From: an uncultured Clostridia bacterium
GTDB taxonomy: Bacteria > Bacillota > Clostridia > TANB77 > CAG-465
DNA: 64,000 nt
Reading direction: 5' to 3'
Assembly (NCBI GenBank): GCA_944387385.1
Contig: CALXES010000005.1
Coordinates: forward strand, 1 to 64,000
Translations under genes and position numbers: made by a program
The notes under the pieces: model-generated
Database searches by the model: none
What the model was told of the DNA's origin: nothing
Seen by the model: only the letters and a program-made list of their open reading frames with translations
Shown: positions 56,195-64,000 of the stretch, in pieces
Position numbering within the stretch: the first letter of the stretch is position 1
Layout: each line of letters opens with the position of its first letter

Positions 56195-58159
56195 ATGCAA
56201 CTAAATAAAGAGAAAATAAAAAACATATTAGAATATGTTATAATATTTCTAATTTTTTTTGTTGGAATAAGAAAAGGTGGATATTATAAAGAGGATAGTC
56301 TAGTTTTAGTATATATAATACAGCTTGTGTCTTTGTTACATTTAATATTTAGTGACAAAGTAAAATTAAATTATGTAGTTGGTTTAGCTTTAATGAGTCT
56401 TAGTATATCATATTTTTTACCTATCATATTTAATAATGTAGCTTCTGTATCAGGAGCATTAAATATTGCTTTAAGAATATATAGTATGTTTTTAGTATAT
56501 TTGGTTGTTTTAAATTCTAAAAATAAAGAAAAATATATAAAGGCTATAATGTATATTACGTTAATTTATTGTATCTTAGCATTGGATGAAATTTCTTACA
56601 AAATATTTGAAATACCATTAAATTTTTTAGGTGGAGGATATATAGAAGAGACAACATATAGAGTGTCAAGTGTATTGCAGTATGCAAACATACTAGGGCT
56701 TTTGTGTTTACTATCTATGATTTATATATCTAATATATTAGAAAATAGAAAAAATACTAATATAAAAAAAGTAATATTAAGTATTTTATTTTTATTTTTT
56801 ACTATCGTTATGCTGTTAACAGAATCAAAGATGATACTAGTACTATATATTGGATATGGTATTATATCTATAAAAAGAATGGAAAAATTATTTTATTTAA
56901 TATTAAATTTAATAATAGGATTTTTTTCTGTAGCTTTAATTAAGGAAATTAGTGTTATTGTAGTTATACCAATTTTTATTATTTATGCAGGATATATATT
57001 ATTACTATTTAATATAAAAACAAGAAGAAACAAATATTTATTTAGTATTTTATCATTATTACTGTTTATAGCTGTTTGTTTTGTATTTTCTAAATATTTA
57101 CTAAATATTGGGATTATTTCTAGTATAAAAGAATATTTTTTAAATTTTAATAGTACAAAGCTTAGAATAATATATTATAAAGATGCATTAAAACTATTAG
57201 CTGATAATCCTTTAAATTTTGTATTTGGGCTTGGTGGTAATGCTTTTAGGACACTATACGAGACTGTGCAAACTGTGGAATACATATCACTTGAGACACA
57301 TAGTTTATTTGTTCAAGTATTTCTTGAAGCGGGACTTTTAGGGATAATTTCAATTTTAATTGCAGTTGTATATTTATTTATTAAAGCCAAAAATAACTAT
57401 TCAAAGTTAATGCTAGCTGTCATTATTATATTTGCATGTTTTGATATATTTTTAACATATACATTTATGCTATATATTCTAGCAATTGTAATTGCTTTTT
57501 GTGATATAAAGTGTAAAGATGTAGATGTTAAATGGAAAGTTACTAATGGAATATTATATTTAATTGTTTTTATTATATCTACATTACAAGTTGTTTCATT
57601 TTTTATAGAACCCGTTGAAGTTAATAATTTAAACGTAACACTTGAAGCACAAGAAAAGGTTATTAGAAGATGTGAAGTAGCTCTTAAATTTGATCCTTTT
57701 GATATAGAATATATTAGAAATTGTAATGTTGCATATGCATCATATTTAGAACTTTTAGATATTAAAGAAGAACTATATGGATATGATTATACTAATTTAA
57801 AATATGAAGTTATAAATAAAATATATGATAACATAGAAAAAGAGACTTTATATGAAAAAAATAATAAGTATGCTTTAGAGGATAGAATATATTATACTAA
57901 TAATTATGTAGATGAATTAGTATTTTCAAACTATAAAAATGATGTAAAGCAAGGATATGAAAAATATTTAAGTGAAATGTATAATTATCTAAATATATTA
58001 CTAAATGAACATAGCAAAAATGACTATGCGTTAAAAACATATTCTATACTTGGAAACAGTATATATGATAACTATTCATACATTAATTTGACAATTAATA
58101 GTGATGAAGTATATAATATCTTAAATAGCATAAAAGAAAACATAAATATACGCTTGTAA
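56195..58159 (+). CDS. O-antigen ligase/polymerase family membrane protein (Wzy/WaaL-like)
   Basis: 654 residues from ATG 56195 with AAGGGAG upstream; the frame from 56108 has no ribosome site and crosses the terminator. About twelve membrane segments, with the Wzy-C hallmark periplasmic loop (NPLNFVFGLGGNAFRTLYET, ETHSLFVQVFLEAGLLG). The C-terminal about 160 residues are soluble, Tyr-rich and helical, possibly TPR-like. Such proteins polymerise or ligate glycans; with no other glycan genes nearby the substrate is unknown. Confidence 0.85.
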   Translation: MQLNKEKIKNILEYVIIFLIFFVGIRKGGYYKEDSLVLVYIIQLVSLLHLIFSDKVKLNYVVGLALMSLSISYFLPIIFNNVASVSGALNIALRIYSMFLVYLVVLNSKNKEKYIKAIMYITLIYCILALDEISYKIFEIPLNFLGGGYIEETTYRVSSVLQYANILGLLCLLSMIYISNILENRKNTNIKKVILSILFLFFTIVMLLTESKMILVLYIGYGIISIKRMEKLFYLILNLIIGFFSVALIKEISVIVVIPIFIIYAGYILLLFNIKTRRNKYLFSILSLLLFIAVCFVFSKYLLNIGIISSIKEYFLNFNSTKLRIIYYKDALKLLADNPLNFVFGLGGNAFRTLYETVQTVEYISLETHSLFVQVFLEAGLLGIISILIAVVYLFIKAKNNYSKLMLAVIIIFACFDIFLTYTFMLYILAIVIAFCDIKCKDVDVKWKVTNGILYLIVFIISTLQVVSFFIEPVEVNNLNVTLEAQEKVIRRCEVALKFDPFDIEYIRNCNVAYASYLELLDIKEELYGYDYTNLKYEVINKIYDNIEKETLYEKNNKYALEDRIYYTNNYVDELVFSNYKNDVKQGYEKYLSEMYNYLNILLNEHSKNDYALKTYSILGNSIYDNYSYINLTINSDEVYNILNSIKENINIRL

Positions 58160-58182
58160 TTTGAATGTTTTTATGTTATAAT
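58154..58182 (+). promoter_or_regulatory. sigma-A promoter of secG-rnr-trmB
   Basis: TTGTAA at 58154-58159, 17 bases, TATAAT at 58177-58182. Confidence 0.65.
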
Positions 58183-58223
58183 AATCGAGTAAAGATGACA
58201 ATGGATAATAGGAGGAATACAAT

Positions 58224-58463
58224 ATGATGGGATGGATAGACTGGACATTAGCAATAGCAACAATAATAGTAGGATTAATTCTTACAATAGTTGTAATGTT
58301 ACAATCAAGTAAAGATCAACAATCAGCTATTACTGGAAATAATACATTTTATGGTGCAAATAAATCAAAGACTTTAGATGGAATCTTATCTAAATATACT
58401 GTTGTTTTAGCTATAATTTTTGCTATTTTATGCTTTGCTACAACTTTTTCAATAATTAAATAG
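58224..58463 (+). CDS. secG: Preprotein translocase subunit SecG
   Basis: 79 residues, two membrane helices flanking the conserved MLQSSKDQQSAITGNNTFYG loop typical of SecG. It supports SecYEG protein export. AGGAGG ribosome site 8 bases before the ATG; a second ATG follows immediately. First gene of a secG-rnr operon, a common Firmicutes arrangement. Confidence 0.95.
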   Translation: MMGWIDWTLAIATIIVGLILTIVVMLQSSKDQQSAITGNNTFYGANKSKTLDGILSKYTVVLAIIFAILCFATTFSIIK

Positions 58464-58474
58464 GAAAGAAGAAA

Positions 58475-60628
58475 ATGAACGAAAAAAAGATAGTTAATAA
58501 AAAACAGAAAGATAAATATACTACAAGGAAGGAAGTATTAACTTCCTTCTTTTTAAGTAGTGATTATAAGCTTGTAACGAAAAAGCAAATAATAGCTTTA
58601 TTTTCTATACCTAAAAGTGATATAAAACAACTTGATAAGATATTGCAAGAATTAGAAGATACTGGTATAGTGTATTTAGATGATAGTAAAAGATATGTAC
58701 CATATAGTAAATCAAATTTAATAAAATGTAAGTATCAGGCAAAAAGCTCTTCTTTTGGATTTGGAATAGTAGAAGAGGGAGAAGATTTATATATATCCCG
58801 TAAGAATCTAAATGGAGCAATGAATGATGATGATATATTAGCTGAAGTAATTAATACAACAGGAAGAACTAGAGAAGGTAAAGTTGTAAGAATATTAAAA
58901 AGGAATACTACTTCTGTAATAGGAAGATTTTCTAAATCTAAAAATTTCGGATTTGTACTTCCTATAGATGATTCTATAGAAGACGTATATATATCTAAGA
59001 AAAATTCTCAAAATTATAAAGACGGGCAAGTAGTAGAAGTTGTAATTACAAAATATCCAACCGAAAGTACTAAAGCAGAAGGCAAAATAGAGAGAATAAT
59101 AGGAGATTCAAAAGACTCACATATAGATGCTAAATCATTATATATATCATATGGATTAGATAAAATGGAAAAGTTTAGTCCGCTCATTGAAGAAGAATTA
59201 AAAAGTATACCTAGTATAGTTTTAAATGATGAGAAAGTTGGTAGAAAAGATAGAACTGGTGATACTGTATTTACAATTGACTCATCAGATGCTAAAGATT
59301 TAGATGATGCTGTAAGTGTAAAAAAGGTAAAAAATAATTATTTACTTTCAGTATATATTGCAGATGTAAGTCATTATGTTAAAGAAAAAACAGAATTAAA
59401 TAAAGAGGCAATAGCAAGAGGAACTAGTATTTATATACCAGGAAAAGTCATACCAATGCTTCCAAAAGAGTTATCTAATGGTATTTGTAGTTTAAATGAA
59501 GGACAAGAACGTTTGGCACTTGCTGTTGATATGCTGATATCCAATACAGGAGAGGTATTAAATTCAGATGTATTTAAAGCAGTTATAAAAGTAGACAAAA
59601 AAATGTCATATGATAAAGTATATAAAGTTATTTCTAATCAAATGGATGAAAGTTTAGAAAAAGAATATGGAATGTATAAAGATGACTTGCTTTTAATGGA
59701 AGAATTGGCTAAAATATTAAATGAAAAGAGAAAAAAAGAAGGATGTATTAATTTTAATATTCCAGAAACTCATATTGTAATTGATGATAATGGTGATGTA
59801 GTAAATGTAGAGCCTTATCCAATAACTTTTGCAAATCAAATAATAGAAGAATTTATGCTTGTAACTAATATGACTGTTGCAGAAAAATACTTCTTTTTAG
59901 AAATTCCTTTTATTTATCGTATACATGAAAAACCAGATGAAGAAAAACTAAGGGATTTAAATTTAATTTTATCAAATTACAATTTGAGAGTTAAAGGAAT
60001 AAAAGATGTTCATCCTAAAGCATTATCAGATATATTAGATAGTATTGAAAACGAAAGAGATAAGGATATTATTTCTAATTACATGTTAAGATCACTTAAG
60101 CTTGCAAAATATAGTAGTGAGTGTTTAGGACATTTTGGATTAAATGCTAAATATTATTGTCATTTTACTTCACCAATTAGAAGATATCCAGATTTGTTTA
60201 TCCATAGAATTATCTCAAAATCAATTGAGAATAATTTAATGTTTAAAGAAAATGAATTATCTAAATATGAAAAGCAAGCAGAGATATACTCTAAAACTTC
60301 CTCTGAAATGGAAAAAAATGCAACAAAGATTGAAAGAGATTTTGATAGTTTATATTCTACAATTTACATGAAACAATTTATTGGAGAAGAATTTGACGCA
60401 ATAATAAGTTCTATTACATCTTTTGGTATGTTTATTAGATTAGAAAATACAATTGAAGGCTTTGTGGCTTTTAACGATATTCCAGATGATTATTATATAT
60501 ATGATGAATCTAAAAGAATTCTAATTGGAAAAAATACGTCTAATACATATAGAATTGGTGATAGTGTAAAAGTAAAATTAATAAAGTCTGATGTTTTAAC
60601 AAAACAGATTGATTTTAAAGTAGTATAA
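58475..60628 (+). CDS. rnr: Ribonuclease R
   Basis: 717 residues: N-terminal winged-helix region, two cold-shock domains (SSSFGFGIVEEGEDLYIS, SKNFGFVLPIDDS), RNB catalytic domain with TIDSSDAKDLDDAVSV (metal-binding aspartates) and HFTSPIRRYPDLFIHR, and a C-terminal S1 domain (FDAIISSITSFGMFIRL). It degrades structured RNA 3' to 5'. smpB, often next to rnr, is not here. 12 bases after secG. Confidence 0.97.
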   Translation: MNEKKIVNKKQKDKYTTRKEVLTSFFLSSDYKLVTKKQIIALFSIPKSDIKQLDKILQELEDTGIVYLDDSKRYVPYSKSNLIKCKYQAKSSSFGFGIVEEGEDLYISRKNLNGAMNDDDILAEVINTTGRTREGKVVRILKRNTTSVIGRFSKSKNFGFVLPIDDSIEDVYISKKNSQNYKDGQVVEVVITKYPTESTKAEGKIERIIGDSKDSHIDAKSLYISYGLDKMEKFSPLIEEELKSIPSIVLNDEKVGRKDRTGDTVFTIDSSDAKDLDDAVSVKKVKNNYLLSVYIADVSHYVKEKTELNKEAIARGTSIYIPGKVIPMLPKELSNGICSLNEGQERLALAVDMLISNTGEVLNSDVFKAVIKVDKKMSYDKVYKVISNQMDESLEKEYGMYKDDLLLMEELAKILNEKRKKEGCINFNIPETHIVIDDNGDVVNVEPYPITFANQIIEEFMLVTNMTVAEKYFFLEIPFIYRIHEKPDEEKLRDLNLILSNYNLRVKGIKDVHPKALSDILDSIENERDKDIISNYMLRSLKLAKYSSECLGHFGLNAKYYCHFTSPIRRYPDLFIHRIISKSIENNLMFKENELSKYEKQAEIYSKTSSEMEKNATKIERDFDSLYSTIYMKQFIGEEFDAIISSITSFGMFIRLENTIEGFVAFNDIPDDYYIYDESKRILIGKNTSNTYRIGDSVKVKLIKSDVLTKQIDFKVV

Positions 60629-60641
60629 AGAGGTGATATGA

Positions 60642-61358
60642 TTGGAAAATAAAGTACAAAATTCCAACAAAACAAGTAAAAAACAAAAGAATTTTAAAAT
60701 TAATATGAAATCTAAAGAAGATGTTAAGCTACAATTACTGGATTTTTATAATCAAAAATTAAGAAAGCTACATATTATTATTTTAATTATAATGATTATA
60801 TTATATGCAATTTTCTTTTTTACAACATTCTCGTCAGTAAGATCTGGAGCATATACAGTTGCAGAAGGAACTGTAGCATCTGGATTTGTAGAAAATATTA
60901 AGCAAACATTATTATTAGATTTAGTAATTATAATTGCAGGAATAACACCATATTTTTATTTATCAATTATTGGTATTGCACAGTCTCTTGCTTTAGTTAA
61001 TACTTTAGCTATTAGATATGCTTTAGGTGCAAGCTTTATGCCCACATTATTTATTGGTGGACTTATACAAATAATTGCAGTTGCACTATGTATTGCTGTT
61101 GGATTATATTACTGTAGATTATCTACTAAAAAGACAAAATATTATCATCATTCAGATTTTGGACTTGATGATCTAAAGATGCAAGTTTATGAGATAAGAC
61201 AAGATAAGAAAAAAATTGATGAGATAAATAAGAAAAAAGAAGAGAAGGCTAAGAAGATACAAGATAGTAATGTGAAAATACCTTATATGAATTTTGCATT
61301 AGTTTTTGTGGTTTGTTTTGTTATTCAGGTTGTTGGAATTTTAATATCAATGATATAA
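60642..61358 (+). CDS. Four-helix membrane protein with charged loop, unknown
   Basis: 238 residues from TTG 60642, after AGAGGTGAT; an ATG at 60638 is out of frame and stops at once. A Lys-rich N-terminus (about 45 residues), three helices (about 45-64, 86-110, 126-155), a highly charged Lys/Glu stretch of about 45 residues and a final helix. The loose similarity in layout to SpoIIM-type proteins is not enough to assign it. Inserted between rnr and trmB with short spacers, so it belongs to the operon. Confidence 0.72.
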   Translation: MENKVQNSNKTSKKQKNFKINMKSKEDVKLQLLDFYNQKLRKLHIIILIIMIILYAIFFFTTFSSVRSGAYTVAEGTVASGFVENIKQTLLLDLVIIIAGITPYFYLSIIGIAQSLALVNTLAIRYALGASFMPTLFIGGLIQIIAVALCIAVGLYYCRLSTKKTKYYHHSDFGLDDLKMQVYEIRQDKKKIDEINKKKEEKAKKIQDSNVKIPYMNFALVFVVCFVIQVVGILISMI

Positions 61359-61367
61359 GGAGGAATA

Positions 61368-62006
61368 ATGAGAACACGATTTAATCCTAAGGCTATTGAG
61401 CAAATGAATTTGTTTGATAGATATATAAAGGATAAAGAGGCAATACAAAGTATATTGGCAAATAACAAAGGTAAAAAGATATACTTAGAAATTGGAATGG
61501 GAAAAGGAGATTTTATTACACAACTCTCACAGTTAGATAAAGATAATATATATATTGGTGTTGAAGTATCACCGCCAGTTTTAGCATTAGCCGTAAAAAA
61601 GTTACAAAGATATGAGGAAGAAAATAATATAAGACTTAATAATTTATATTTTATGTCTTTTGATGCAATAAAGCTGTCAGATATATTTTATGAGGGGCAA
61701 ATAGAGAAGATATATTTAAATTTTAGTGATCCATGGCCTAAGAAAAAACATGCCAAAAGAAGATTAACTAATGAGAAATTTTTAGAGCAATATAAAAAAG
61801 TACTTAAAAAACATGGTCAAATAGAATTTAAGACAGATAATAGAGAGCTTTTTGAATATAGTCTTGTTAGTATGCAAAACTTTGGACTTAAATTTATAGA
61901 GGTATATTTGGATTTACACAAGACAGACATTTTTAATATTCAAACAGAATACGAGAAAAAATTCTCTCCATTTGGTCCAATTTATAAAATAGTTGTGGAA
62001 TACTAG
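61368..62006 (+). CDS. trmB: tRNA (guanine-N7)-methyltransferase
   Basis: 212 residues. SAM-binding YLEIGMGKGDFI, and the TrmB signature YLNFSDPWPKKKHAKRRL. It methylates G46 in the tRNA variable loop. AGGAGG ribosome site 9 bases after the previous stop. It is followed by a tRNA-His/tRNA-Gln unit with its own promoter. Confidence 0.97.
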   Translation: MRTRFNPKAIEQMNLFDRYIKDKEAIQSILANNKGKKIYLEIGMGKGDFITQLSQLDKDNIYIGVEVSPPVLALAVKKLQRYEEENNIRLNNLYFMSFDAIKLSDIFYEGQIEKIYLNFSDPWPKKKHAKRRLTNEKFLEQYKKVLKKHGQIEFKTDNRELFEYSLVSMQNFGLKFIEVYLDLHKTDIFNIQTEYEKKFSPFGPIYKIVVEY

Positions 62007-62035
62007 GTATTTTTCACAAAATTTTGCATAAAATA

Positions 62036-62064
62036 TTGACAAATAAAGAAAAAGATATTATAAT
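62036..62064 (+). promoter_or_regulatory. Consensus promoter of tRNA-His/tRNA-Gln
   Basis: TTGACA at 62036-62041, 17 bases, TATAAT at 62059-62064. Confidence 0.88.
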
Positions 62065-62080
62065 GGAAAAGTACCTGAAT

Positions 62081-62157
62081 GGTGGATATAGTTCAGTTGG
62101 TAGAGCGCCAGTTTGTGGCACTGGATGTCGTGGGTTCAAGTCCCACTATTCACCCCA
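62081..62157 (+). tRNA. tRNA-His (GTG)
   Basis: Anticodon loop TTGTGGC gives GTG. The extra G at position -1 (62081) pairs with discriminator C73 (62154), the hallmark of tRNA-His; CCA is encoded at 62155-62157. Confidence 0.96.
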
Positions 62158-62173
62158 GTACTTTTATATATAT

Positions 62174-62248
62174 TGGGCTGTCGCCAAGCGGTAAGGCACT
62201 AGACTTTGACTCTAGCATGCGCTGGTTCGAATCCAGCCAGCCCAGCCA
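62174..62248 (+). tRNA. tRNA-Gln (TTG)
   Basis: Acceptor TGGGCTG pairs with CAGCCCA, discriminator G and encoded CCA. Anticodon loop CTTTGAC gives TTG. It is 16 bases after tRNA-His and cotranscribed. Confidence 0.96.
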
Positions 62249-62270
62249 GAAAATAATAGTGTTATTTTTT

Positions 62271-62316
62271 AAAAGAAAGAAAATCCTTGAAATAAAAGGG
62301 TTTTCTTTCTTTTTTT
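62271..62316 (+). terminator. Terminator of the tRNA-His/Gln unit
   Basis: A stem of about 15 pairs (AGAAAGAAAATCC with GGGTTTTCTTTCT) followed by a T run. Confidence 0.85.
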
Positions 62317-62317
62317 A

Positions 62318-62572
62318 ATAAGACTATATTTAGTTTCAAACAAAATAGTAATAACAGAAGATGATAAAAATACAATTAATTATAAATTTATAATACAAAA
62401 TATTTTTGGAAAAAATTCACAAATAGAGTATATGACAAGAATAAACGAAATAAATAACTGCGTTATAAATTTAATGGTTAATGGAAAATGTATAGCCGAA
62501 GGTACTGATGAAAACAGAGATAAAGCAAGGCAAAAAGTAGCAAGAGAAACTTGCTTAAAATATATGAAGTGA
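62318..62572 (+). pseudogene. 5'-truncated dsRNA-binding-domain ORF
   Basis: The frame is open from 62291 to the TGA at 62570-62572 but has no ATG, GTG or TTG until an internal ATG and no ribosome site. The C-terminal half reads as a dsRNA-binding motif: IEYMTRINEINNCVINLMV strands, NGKCIAEGTDENRD and the basic helix KARQKVARETCLKYMK, aligning with the dsRBD of RNase III proteins. A proper terminator follows the stop. It is probably the remnant of a larger gene that lost its 5' part next to the tRNA terminator, or it uses an unusual start codon. Confidence 0.5.
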
Positions 62573-62592
62573 TGTTTTAACATCACTTTTTT
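62567..62592 (+). terminator. Rho-independent terminator
   Basis: AAGTGATGTT pairs with AACATCACTT around TT, followed by a T run; it overlaps the stop of the dsRBD remnant. Confidence 0.85.
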
Positions 62593-62760
62593 CTGTTTAT
62601 AGAAAACCTCTAGCTATGCTGATGGAAATTTATTATGCTCCAAAACTTATGTATGAGGGTAAAGTGCTATAATGAATGAAGTCGAGTTTTAGAGTACTTT
62701 AAACTTAGATTAGTATAAAGTATTTTTATTGTATATATTTTTTATTACTTTATTAATTTC
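62593..62760. other. Intergenic stretch without a recognised gene
   Basis: No ORF with a ribosome site. A weak hairpin TACTTTA / TAAAGTA followed by TTTTTATT lies at 62693-62727 and a TATAAT at 62668-62673, so a short RNA is conceivable. Nothing else is supported. Confidence 0.35.
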
Positions 62761-62789
62761 TTGCAATCAAAATTCTTTAATGATATTAT
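62761..62789 (+). promoter_or_regulatory. sigma-A promoter of the VUT-family gene
   Basis: TTGCAA at 62761-62766, 17 bases, TATTAT at 62784-62789. The leader of about 55 bases shows no preQ1 riboswitch that I can recognise. Confidence 0.6.
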
Positions 62790-62849
62790 AATTAAGTAAA
62801 TTGATTAAATTATTTTGATATATTTTATAGTTAATTAATGGGAGGAAAT

Positions 62850-63653
62850 ATGAGTAAACTAAAAAATGCTATTATAGATGAAATAGAAGACTATAAGATA
62901 TTGCTAAAAAATGTACCAACATTAACTATGATATTTTTTGTCCTATCTGTTATATATATGAATATATTTGCAGGCAAAGAATTGCTAAATATAGAATATC
63001 TTGCTCTTGATTGTGGGTTTCTTCTTTCATGGATTAGTTTTTTATGTATGGACATGCTTACTAAAAGATTTGGAGCTAAAGCTGCAATTAAACTTTCATT
63101 GCTAGCATTAATAATAAATCTAGTATCATGTGTAATATTTTATTTTATGTCGAATATAGGTAATAATTGGGCGGCTTTTTATACATATAATAATGATATT
63201 GCAAATGTAGCGCTAAATGATACTTTTAGCGGAACGTGGTATGTACTTTTAGGATCTACAATTGCAATGGCTGTGGCTTCTATTGTCAATGCAATTATTA
63301 ATCAGGCAATAGGAACTTTGCTAAAAAAGAATAATTTTTTTTCATATGCTATGAGATCATATATATCAACTGCCTTGGGTCAATTTGTAGATAATTTCAT
63401 ATTTTCAATAATTGTATCAGTAACTTTTTTTGGTTGGAATATCACACAAGTTATTCTTTGCTCAATAACAGGAGCTTTAGCAGAATTATTAGCTGAGGTT
63501 GTATTTTCATCTATAGGATATAAAGTTTGTAAAAATTGGGAAGAAAGTGGAGTAGGTAAACAATATTTAGATTATTTAGAAAGGAAAAGTGAGAAAAATG
63601 AGAGTATTAGTAACAGGAACATCAAGTGGAATAGGAAAAGCAATAGCAAATAA
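62850..63653 (+). CDS. VUT-family (YhhQ-like) transporter, queuosine-precursor type
   Basis: 267 residues from ATG 62850, behind GGGAGGA; ATG 62838 would overlap that site. Six hydrophobic segments; MDMLTKRFGAKAA after the second helix and AMRSYISTALGQFVDNFIFS match the VUT/YhhQ family, whose characterised members import queuosine precursors. Substrate here is inferred from family only. The last 18 codons overlap the start of the next gene in another frame, leaving a polar tail (ESISNRNIKWNRKSNSK). Confidence 0.85.
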   Translation: MSKLKNAIIDEIEDYKILLKNVPTLTMIFFVLSVIYMNIFAGKELLNIEYLALDCGFLLSWISFLCMDMLTKRFGAKAAIKLSLLALIINLVSCVIFYFMSNIGNNWAAFYTYNNDIANVALNDTFSGTWYVLLGSTIAMAVASIVNAIINQAIGTLLKKNNFFSYAMRSYISTALGQFVDNFIFSIIVSVTFFGWNITQVILCSITGALAELLAEVVFSSIGYKVCKNWEESGVGKQYLDYLERKSEKNESISNRNIKWNRKSNSK

Positions 63654-64000
63654 GTTTATTTTAAATGGGCATGAAGTTATAGGAATGGATATAAAAGATT
63701 CTACTATTAAAAATGATTTGTATACGCATATAAAAAAAGATATATGTTCTAAGAATTTGCCAGATATTTCAGATGTAGATATACTTGTAAATAATGCAGG
63801 AGTTCAAAATACAGAAAATGATATAGACGTTAATTTAAAGGGAACTATTAATATTACGGAAAAATATGGAATACAAGAGAGGATAAAATCTATTGTTTTT
63901 ATTGCTTCTGCAAGTGCATCAACGGGTGCTGAATTTCCAGAATATGCAGCAAGTAAAGGAGGAATGGTTACATACATGAAAAATGTAGCTTTAAGAATTG
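63598..64000 (+). CDS. Short-chain dehydrogenase/reductase, cut by window end
   Basis: The first 134 codons of an SDR: VTGTSSGIGKAIANKF, VDILVNNAGVQN and the catalytic YAASKGG are visible. It begins at ATG 63598 inside the 3' end of the transporter gene (56-base overlap) with only a weak ribosome site (AAGTGAG), suggesting translational coupling. Length up to the Tyr is shorter than in the SDR at 34018, typical of the compact NAD(P)-dependent type. Substrate unknown. Confidence 0.92.
   Translation, partial: MRVLVTGTSSGIGKAIANKFILNGHEVIGMDIKDSTIKNDLYTHIKKDICSKNLPDISDVDILVNNAGVQNTENDIDVNLKGTINITEKYGIQERIKSIVFIASASASTGAEFPEYAASKGGMVTYMKNVALRI

Noticed and set aside
62079-62318. Plus-strand ORF covering tRNA-His and tRNA-Gln
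   Set aside because: It is an accidental frame through two tRNA genes and a terminator.
62602-62720. Sequence reminiscent of type II CRISPR repeat/tracrRNA elements (AGCTATGCTG, GTTTTAGAG, CCAAAAC)
   Set aside because: No repeated unit, no spacer pattern and no cas gene are present in the window; the matches are short and scattered in AT-rich DNA.
62590-62849. preQ1 riboswitch before the VUT-family transporter
   Set aside because: Searched by eye for the preQ1-I pseudoknot pattern (a GGTTC-type stem and an A-rich tail) and found no convincing match.

Overview
The window is strongly AT-rich DNA from a low-G+C Gram-positive bacterium, most likely an endospore-forming member of the Clostridia, possibly a gut-associated lineage. 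The evidence is a GerA-type germinant receptor operon, a SpoVB/MurJ-type flippase, a rimP-nusA-ylxR-infB-rbfA-nrnA-truB operon, AGGAGG/AGGTGA ribosome binding sites, sigma-A promoters with 17-base spacers, and CnaB-repeat surface proteins with C-terminal membrane anchors. TAA and TAG dominate as stop codons; TGA is used at a few genes such as cysE, so it is a normal stop here. No prophage, complete insertion sequence, CRISPR array or plasmid origin was seen.

Layout. 1-4 kb: two near-identical tRNA-Asn/terminator units, small membrane proteins and two MscS-type channels. 4-9.9 kb: cysS, a FemAB-type aminoacyltransferase, a flavin reductase and several anchored proteins of unknown role. 10-17.2 kb: the translation/RNA-maturation operon behind a hairpin leader. 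17-26.7 kb: a PF06541 membrane protein and two giant CnaB-repeat adhesins in tandem. 26.7-33.2 kb: a 59-residue small gene, a sirtuin, cysE, a DUF4230-like protein, then a FIST-aldehyde dehydrogenase-iron alcohol dehydrogenase cluster. 33-42.8 kb: membrane protein, SDR, gerA-gerC-gerB operon, a PEP-synthase-like phosphotransferase, asd. 42.9-53.6 kb: a frameshifted gene of unknown function, a second PF06541 protein, an RluA pseudouridine synthase with an apparently leaderless promoter, a TGS-domain nucleoside kinase, the flippase, HU, a zinc-ribbon MscL, an ABC-F ATPase and a phosphodiesterase. 53.7-64 kb: tRNA-Arg, an imperfect long hairpin, a DUF975-PF06541 fusion, a ribbon-helix-helix protein, an O-antigen-ligase-like protein, secG-rnr-trmB, tRNA-His/tRNA-Gln, a 5'-truncated dsRNA-binding domain, a VUT-family transporter and an SDR cut by the window edge.

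Themes. Translation and RNA maturation are heavily represented. Envelope biology is the second theme: adhesins, FemAB enzyme, flippase, O-antigen ligase homologue and three mechanosensitive channels. The most interesting observations are a matched pair of adhesins in which one keeps the thioester cysteine but has a degraded sorting motif while the other has Cys-to-Ser in the thioester site but a plausible sorting motif; two genes broken by what look like single extra bases in homopolymer runs; a leaderless rluA promoter; and small genes and remnants too short for routine calling.
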